Assembly (NCBI GenBank): GCA_038049695.1
Contig: CP142452.1
Location: forward strand, 74,842,501 to 74,906,500
Length of the DNA stretch: 64,000 bases
From: Cinnamomum chago
Lineage: Eukaryota; Streptophyta; Magnoliopsida; Laurales; Lauraceae
Reading direction: 5' to 3'
This document shows positions 57,401 to 64,000 of this stretch, piece after piece (position 1 is the stretch's first letter; the number at the start of each line of letters is the position of its first letter). The notes below the pieces were generated by a model, which did no database searches, was not told where the DNA came from, and saw only the letters and a program-made list of their open reading frames with translations. The position numbers and the translations under genes are program-made.

Positions 57401-57839
57401 AGGAGTTTCCCCGTAATTAATCAAATCGACACCCCTTTCCATAGTTAGCAATGGAAACTTCTCATTCACAGGCCACAGGGTTAGTGCTGCCCTCTAAGTC
57501 ATTCCTATTTTTAGGAATGACAACTCATCATTGACAACTATAGTGCGTCCATCTATCACAAATGTAACACAATTTTAACTATCTCACCATCCATTTTCTA
57601 TGCCATATTTTATTAGGACACATGTACGACAGATGCTTGGTGGATGAAAGGTGCCACCTTGAGTTAAAAGAGCACCTTCCTTTGTCTCTCTACATAGAAG
57701 CTCTATAGAAATGGAAAGCTCGAGTTTGATTCTTCCATCATATTCTGTAACACCCAAATATATTGTCTGACTCATTGGCACACAATACTTCTCACCTATC
57801 CAATGACCCACGGCCAATATCCCTCTCATCGCCGACAAT

Positions 57840-57958
57840 GGGAGAATCAAGAAGATTGCAAAAAAAGAAGATGGAAGAGGAACGAAAGGAGTTTTGGTTG
57901 GTTGATGGAGGTCAGAATCCAGATGAACCGTGCCATTGAGGGCACCATGAGGGATAGG
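57840..57958 (+). pseudogene. Highly degraded MBD exon 1
   Basis: ATGGGAGAATCAAGAAGATT... encodes MGESRRLQKKKMEEERKEFW, equivalent to GS(R/K)RGRKKK..E..EEF(W/Y) of the other copies. After a frame slip it reads GWLMEVRIQMNRAIEGTMRD, equivalent to EGW.MEVKVRKDGATSSIRD, with a GTAACT donor-like end at 57959. Upstream DNA (56.3-57.8 kb) is a diverged MBD upstream module. This is the oldest exon-1 copy in the window. Confidence 0.7.
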
Positions 57959-58807
57959 GTAACTTGTCAATCAGGTTTTCATTGATATCTGCTATGCTTT
58001 TGTAACACATGTAGTTTCAAACAATAGAAATATAGAGTTAGAGATTGGTTCCACGTTTTAATTTAGTTTTTATGTATAGTATCCTTTCCTTTTGTTTTCA
58101 TGTTCAATTCCTTACTTTCCTATATCAGTTTTTATTATAGTCCCTTTTGTTTCCTATATCAGTAAATCTCCCCAAATTCCACCAGTTTCTTGGAAGGGGT
58201 CGTTTGGTGGCTTCCAGTTCGGTTCCTTGTGATGAGGAAATGACTAAAGTCATAATCCTCCGCATTAGACATCTGCACCTCTGTCAGGTCTTATTACCGT
58301 CCACAACCCATACACAAAGTTGTCAATTAGTGGCGGACCTAGGGTTTTTGTTTGAGGGGTGCTAACGATGCTCATTTGAAAAGGTTTCTTTTTCTTTTTT
58401 TTTTTTCATAAAAATCCAATTTGATACGTATCCATGAGTTCTAAGAGCTATTACAAAAATCATAATACTTTTTTAATACCACAAAAGTCATAATAATTTT
58501 CTATAAATGCAAAAATCATAGTAGTTAATTAAACTAATATGAGATAAAGAGCCAACACCATATAAAGTTCTTTGTTCTTGATTGATTAAGTATGACACGT
58601 ATCGGCCTACATCGATATGAGACAAACTCATCAAACTCCTATGTTAGTGGAGACAAAGAATCACGTATTGCGAAATGAGATAGATAAATGGGAAAGAGAT
58701 GCAGAGAAAAGAGTTCCTCACCAAAAAGGTTGGAAGAGTGGCAAAGAGTGGGAATAGGGTTAATGCGATCATTTAAATTGGGGCTAGGCCATATGGGCTA
58801 ATAGCCC

Positions 58808-60071
58808 TTTTTTTTTTGCTGAATTGCAAATTGAATTAAGAAGAGCAAAGGGAGAAACAACAGCCTAAGAAGGCAACAGAAAAGAAAAAACAGAGCACCA
58901 GCAAAAAAAAAAACTCTATCTTATAAAAGGATAGAGCTAATTACAAAGAGAGAAAAAAGAATCTAAAATATGACTAGAAAAAGGAGAAGACAATTTGCTA
59001 AGAGAAAAAGAAGCATCCCCCAAAAAGAAATTAATAGCTGAGTCCAGAGAAGGCACCTTGTTGTTGAAGATAGCCAAGTTCCTAACCTTCCAAATGTTGA
59101 AAATTACAATGATGAAGAGGGCACCCAGACCCTTTTTTGCTCTGGAGCAGGCGTTAGAGGATAAGGAGACCCATTTAGAAGAGACAGAGCTGGAAGGAAG
59201 AAACCTGAAATTCCCTTTATCTTCTAACCAGGCCCAGAAAACTGAAGCGAAAGGGCAGAGGAAGAACATAAGGTAAGCAGACTCTTGATGAGTGCCACAC
59301 AGACGCCAGTTGCACTCCAATAGATTAGGCCTAGGCATTGGTGGGGAGTTTGTTATGGAACAATTTCCATGCAAAACAAGCGGTGGAAGGCTTTAGAAGA
59401 CTGTTCCAGGCAAACTTTGACCAAACTCTGGGAAGATTTCTAGATTTGATGGAGTCTCAGGCAGCAGCAAAAGAGAGGTGGTTGGTGTTGGTGCTTGACC
59501 GAATCAGCTGATCTGGCTCATCAACTAGGGAGAAAGAAGCTACGATGGAGGAGGAGAAGGATAACACCTGCTGGGGAAAAGAAAGACTTGAGAGCCTCTG
59601 TTGATTTGAATAAATAGTGTTCACAGAATCAAACCAGGGGAAGATAACCTCAGGAAAAATCTGCGCCAGGGATAGAGGACCATGCCATTTATCATGCTAG
59701 AAGTCCGTGCTTTTCCCATCTCCTAAAAGCCAGTGGCTGCTGTGGAAAAGGAATTGAGAGATTCTCTTGATAGGTCTCCAGATGCAAGAAGAGGGAGATG
59801 GGGAGAAAAACCTTTGAAGTATTTAGCTATAAACCAGCTAGCCCAGAGAGAAGAAGAGGAGAAAGCTGCCCACCCAAGCCTAATTGAATTGGCATTGATC
59901 ATGTCCTTTATACGACGGAGGCCCAGCCCACCTTCCAACTTAGGCATACAGACAGAGTTCCTGTTAAGAAGGCTCATTTTTGCTTTATCAGGACCCCCAG
60001 ACCAAAGACAGTTCCTCATCCATTTCTCTAGAAAAATGCAAACAGAGTTAGGAATGGGGAGAACAATGGGT
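58808..60071 (-). mobile_element. LINE (L1-type) 3' portion, 5'-truncated, inserted in the D2 hAT element
   Basis: The poly-A tail appears as ten T at 58808-58817. The minus strand encodes the C-terminal part of a LINE ORF2: VLPIPNSVCIFLEKWMRN, SLLNRNSVCMPKLEGGLGLR, WASWFIAKYF, and further on CGTHQESA, FFLCPFASVFWAWLE, GLGALFIIVIFNIWKVRNLA, ending SLCN. This is the end of the RT plus the zf-RVT region. Frames shift several times, so it is dead. It belongs to the same family as the LINE at 60498. Homology to that copy ends at AGAACAA near 60066, so the 5' end was lost at insertion. Confidence 0.9.
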
Positions 60072-60191
60072 AGAGGTGTTCTAGGAGCCACATGATCTAT
60101 TTCATTGACCAACATTGACAGCAGGGCCAGACCCACGTTGAAGGGCCTGGGCGCTTTAGCCCCCCACCATCCTAAAAAATGTCCATAAGGG
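60072..60191. other. 120-bp inversion of host DNA at the 5' end of the LINE
   Basis: The plus strand here, AGAGGTGTTCTAGGAGCC...CCATAAGGG, is the reverse complement of 24281-24400 in D1. In D1 this segment spans the right end of the hAT element, its target duplication and 42 bp of flank. Sequence then resumes in normal orientation (AGATCTAGCTACCATCC). Confidence 0.9.
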
Positions 60192-60497
60192 CAGATCTAG
60201 CTACCATCCACAACCCAAACCTGTTTGTTTAGCATGAGAGTGTAGCAGAGGAAAAAATTGATAGTTTTGACAAAGCTTAAATGAAAAAAGTAAAAGGAGA
60301 GTAAACTTTTGTTTTTAAGGAAAAGGAGAGTCCTTGATGTGACATACATTTTTACTTAATGTATATTTGGATGGAAAAGTGGAGGGGTGTGTAAATAACT
60401 GCTGTGAGTTTTACCCCACTTTATACCTTTTTGTTTATTCTCCACAACTTGGATAAATTGGGGTAGTGTAGAATTCTGTCTTTTGTGCTCTTTTACG

Positions 60498-63400
60498 TTT
60501 TTTTTTTTGCTAAGATGTAAATTGAATTAAGAAAAGAAAAAGAGGAAACAACAACTGCCAGAACAAGCAGCAGAAGAGAACCAACAGAGCACCAAGAAGC
60601 AGAACTCTATCTCATAGATGGATAGAGCTGATTACAAAGGGAGAAAAAAGAATCTAAAATGAAACTAGAGAAGGGAGAAGACAATTTGCTTAGGGCAATA
60701 GAAGCATCCTCCAAGAAGAATTTAATAGCTAAGTCCAGAGAAGGTACCTTGCTATTGAAGATTGATAAATTTCTAACCTTCCAAATGCTGAAAATGGATA
60801 TGATGAAGAGAGCACCCAGCCCCTTCTTGGCTCTGACGCAGGAGTTGAAGGAGAAGGCATTCAACTTAGCAGAGACTGAGCTGTTGGGGGGAGGCCTGAT
60901 GTTCCCATTTTCTTCTAACCAAGACCAGAATGCTGAAGCGAAAGGGCAGAGGAAGAACAACTGGAGAGCGGACTCCTGATGAGTGCCACAAAGACTGCAG
61001 GCAGACGCCAGATGAACTCCAATCGACTGGGCCCAGGCATTTGTGGGGAGCTTGTTATGGAATAATTTCCAAGTAAAACAAGCGGTGGAAGGCTTGAGGA
61101 GCTTGTTCCAGGCAAACTTGGACCAAACTGTTGGGACTTTTCTAGATCGAGAGTACTCCCAGGCAACTGCAAAGGAGAGGGAGCTGGAGTTGGTGCTTGA
61201 CCAAAGAAGCTTATCGGGATCATCAGCAAGGGAGCGGGAGGCTATGATGGAAGATGAGAAAGATAGCACCTGCTGGGGGAAGGAGATAGTAGAGAGCCTC
61301 TGAGGATTTATAAAAACATCATTAACAGAAACAGACCAAGGGAGAGAGACCTCAGGGAAAATCTGCGCCAAAGAAAGAGGACCATGCCATTTGTCATGCC
61401 AGAAAGCTATTCTTTTCCCATCTCCTAAGAGCCAATGACTGCTTTGAAACAGGAAAGGAGAAATTCTCTTGATAGGCCTCCAGATACAAGAACCAGAAGA
61501 TAGGGAGCTAGGATGCCATGGAGAAAGACCTTTGAAGTATTTTGCTCTAAACCAGCTGGCCCACAGAGAGGAAGAGGAGAGAGCTGCCCACCCCAGCCTA
61601 ATGGAATTTGCACTGATCAAGTCCTTAATACGACGGAGACCAAGCCCACCTTCCAACTTGGGCATACAAACCGAGCTCCAATTGAGCAGGCTCCTTTTGA
61701 TTTTGTCAGTTCCTCCAGACCAAAGGAAATTCCTCATCCATTTCTCAAGAAAGGAGCAAACGGAGATAGGAATGGGAAGAACAAGAAGGATGAGAATTGG
61801 AAGGCTCTGAAGGACATGCTTGACTAGGATGAGTCTCCCTGCAAAGGAAAGCAGGTTACTTTTCCAGCCAGAAAGCCTTTGCCTGAAGATATCCTTGAAG
61901 CTCTCGAAGAATCTGGCTTTGGGGCTGCCAATGAAGAGAGGAGCACCCAGATACTTTGAAGGAAAGAAAGCCTGGGAGAAGCCTACAGAACGTAAAACTC
62001 TGGAAATGAAAGATTGCCTGCTGTTGCCAAACAGGACACTGCATTTTCTATGGTTGAAGAGCTGCCAGCTGCCAGCTGGTAGGCTTTTAAAACCCCTTTA
62101 ATAACTTTGATACTCCGAGGAAAAGCTTGGAAGAAGAGCAAGATATCATCCGCGAAAAGCAGGTGGCAAACTGAGGGGGAAGCTGGGGCTCTGTATATCG
62201 GAGAGACAATCTTCTGGGTAACTAGATGAGCAATGTTCAAGCTAAGGATTTCTTCCGCAAGGATGAAGAGGTAAGGGGATAGGGGATCTCCCTGCCTAAG
62301 CCCACACCCCACTCCAAAGTAGCCAGCAGGCTCTCTGTTTATAAGGACCGATCCTTTGGAGGAACAGACACAGGCTTGAATGAGAGAGGCCCAATCTTTA
62401 CTAAAGCGAAAGAAGTCTAGAGCTTTGAAAAGAAACGGCCAGCTTAGCTTGTCAAAAGCTTTTGAAATATCCAACTTGAGACAGATGCCTTTTCCTTTGG
62501 GGCCCTTCTGAAGGTTCTGAGTTAGCTCATGAGCCAGAGCAATATGGCCATGAATTTTCCTGCCTTTCAAGAAAGCCACCTGGTGAAGCGAAATGATGCT
62601 AGGGAGAACGGCAGCCAAACGAGAGGCGAGGATTTTGGATAAAATTTTGTAGGTGAAATTGAGAAGGCTGATGGGACGATAGTCTCCAAAGGAAGAGGGG
62701 GCAACAACTTTAGGAATGAGAGAGATAAAGAAGGAGTTTGTGGCCTTTAGGAGCTTGTTTTGAAATGAAAAAATTCTGAACCGCATCAATGACTGTCGAA
62801 CCAATGATATCCCAGCAGCTGCTGAAGAAGCTACCTGAGAATCCATCTGGACCAGGAGAGCTTGATTTTTTAAGACTGAAGACCGAAGCCTTAATCTCTT
62901 CAATGGTAGGGACAGCAATCAGGGCCGAATTCTGCAAAGGAGAAACAATGTTCTTTGGCACTTGGAAAAGGTTAGGATCCATGGTACCAAGAGAAGGCTT
63001 GAAGATGTCAGCAAAGAAGTTTGCAGCATCAGCTTTGATCTGAGGGTGAGTATCCAGAGACTGGCCTTTAATATTGATTGAGTCGATACGATTCTTTGAG
63101 CCTCTAATTTTGGAAACCATGTGAAAAAAGCTAGTATTTCTGTCGCCTTCCTTCAGCCAATTTGTCCTAGATTTCTGCTTCCAATGAATTTCTTCCGCTT
63201 GAAGCAAATTTTGAAGAGAGCATCTCGCAAGACTAAGGGCTTTCTTGGTGGAATCCAAAGGATTGACATCCATACTTTCCTGCCAATGAATGATGCTCGC
63301 TTCAGCAGCTGCAATATTGGTCTTCAGGGAGCCAAAAACTTCCTTATTCCAGGACTTAAGTCTCAGCTTGAGGGCCTTGAGCTTCTGGCTGAGGATAAAC

Positions 63401-64000
63401 TGGGGATTACCCTGGACTGGGGAGTTCCAAACATCAGCCATAAGGTCTTTGAAAGAAGGATGGCCAATCCACATTTCTTCAAATTTGAAAGGAATGAATC
63501 TCACTGCCATAGGAGGACGGCTACAGAGCAGAATGGGGCTGTGATCAGAATTTTGCCTAACAAGGTGATGGAGAATACTATCTGGGAAACAGAGGGTCCA
63601 AGCTTTATTGGTAAGGGAGCGGTCAAGTCTGGCAGCAACATATGACCGACCTTGCCTATTGTTTGACCAGGTGAACTTACTACCAGCATAGCCTAAGTCC
63701 ATAAGACCAGAAGAAGCTAACATGTTATTAAAATCTGTAGAGGAAGGGGAGTTCCTTGGGTGGAAACTGAGCTTTTCAGCTGCAGAGGAGACAGCATTGA
63801 AGTCGCCAAGAACTGCCCAGGGAATATGGGAAGGGAAGGGGGGGGAGCAGAGATACTGCCATAGAGATCTCCTCTGGATATAAGAAGTGGAGGCATAAAT
63901 GCCAGTGAAAAGGGTAGTAGGGCAATTTTGGGAGGAAGAAAGGGAAATGGTGAGGTGTTGGGAAGAGCTGTCTACCAAGGAAGGGGAGTAATTAGTAGAG
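60498..64000 (-). mobile_element. LINE (L1-type) ORF2, endonuclease-RT, near full length but frameshifted; runs off the window
   Basis: Read on the minus strand from 64000 down to the poly-A (T run 60498-60508). Part 1 (63978-62710): apurinic endonuclease motifs GDFNAV and SDHSPILL, then the linker GDRNTSFFH and SSPGPDGF. Part 2 (62918-61983): RT with DYRPISLLN, KLDISKAFDKL, GLRQGDPLSPYLF and FADDILLF (about 62133-62158). Part 3 (to 60607): LSWKSNLLSFAGR-like thumb, PKLEGGLGLRRIKD and the zf-RVT region with SLCGTHQES and IWKVRNL. Parts are in different frames: one slip at about 62750, one near 62040. The family copies by target-primed reverse transcription. ORF1 and the 5' end lie outside the window. 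It inserted exactly at the end of D2 homology. Confidence 0.93.

Larger units (their letters stand above)
58328..60191. mobile_element. hAT element copy in D2, interrupted and partly inverted
   Basis: Left end TAGTGGCGGACCTAGGG at 58328 after TTGTCAAT, equivalent to the element at 23805. The body is intact to 58807 (GGGCTAATAGCCC). Its right 70 bp now lie in reverse orientation at about 60121-60191 beyond a LINE. The former right end reads GCAGGGCCAGACCCACGTTG on the plus strand. Confidence 0.8.
58160..60496. repeat. Segment D2, second copy of the 23.6-24.7 kb segment
   Basis: Matches D1 from CAGTAAATCTCCCC to GTGCTCTTTTAC, with a LINE (58808-60071) and an adjacent 120-bp inversion in the middle. 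A second LINE begins right after its end at 60498. Without LINE DNA the two copies have the same length to within a few bases. Confidence 0.9.

Overview
This window is nuclear DNA of a flowering plant. Genes have introns with GT/AG borders, a BAHD acyltransferase, methyl-CpG-binding-domain (MBD) genes, an AT-hook protein and a DEMETER/ROS1-type glycosylase are recognisable, and most of the rest is plant transposable elements (Ty3, copia, hAT, CACTA, Tourist, Cassandra, TRIM, LINE). The BAHD exons are GC-rich on an AT-rich background, which would fit a monocot or magnoliid, but the sequence does not settle the species.

Layout. 1-1.3 kb: decayed Ty3 pol fragment. 1.9-5.6 kb: Tourist MITE, then a BAHD alcohol acyltransferase pseudogene (+) whose intron holds a hAT element with an 8-bp target duplication. 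5.6-14.3 kb: repeats, a miniature CACTA element, and at 8.4-9.2 kb the 3' end of an MBD gene followed by a copia LTR. 14.4-18.7 kb: first long segmental copy (R1) of an MBD exon 1 plus its large intron. 21.0-22.0 kb: three exons of a DEMETER/ROS1-like 5-methylcytosine glycosylase pseudogene. 23.6-24.7 kb: segment D1 with a complete small hAT element. 26.0-27.1 kb: AHL (AT-hook/PPC) pseudogene abutting a divergent MBD exon. 29.3-48.7 kb: two head-to-tail units (X and Y, about 6.7 kb each once young insertions are removed) carrying MBD genes. 48.0-52.0 kb: the only acidic-type MBD gene with all exons in order. 53.0-58.0 kb: further MBD exon-1 copies, the last very degraded. 58.2-64.0 kb: segment D2 (second copy of D1) interrupted by two LINEs on the minus strand.

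The main theme is a local expansion of one MBD gene family: seven exon-1 copies, four exon-2 copies and five 3'-exon copies, all on the plus strand. The proteins have an unusual N-terminus of 36-residue acidic repeats, a basic GRKKK patch and an MBD split by an intron after the DR of its DRYYYE motif. The X/Y pair gives clean filled/empty-site comparisons for a TRIM, a 2.8-kb TG...CA element and a CACTA element that itself contains a three-LTR Cassandra array. At least three of the MBD copies look able to encode protein, and splicing between neighbouring units could create chimeras. Identity levels and expression cannot be judged without alignment and RNA data.
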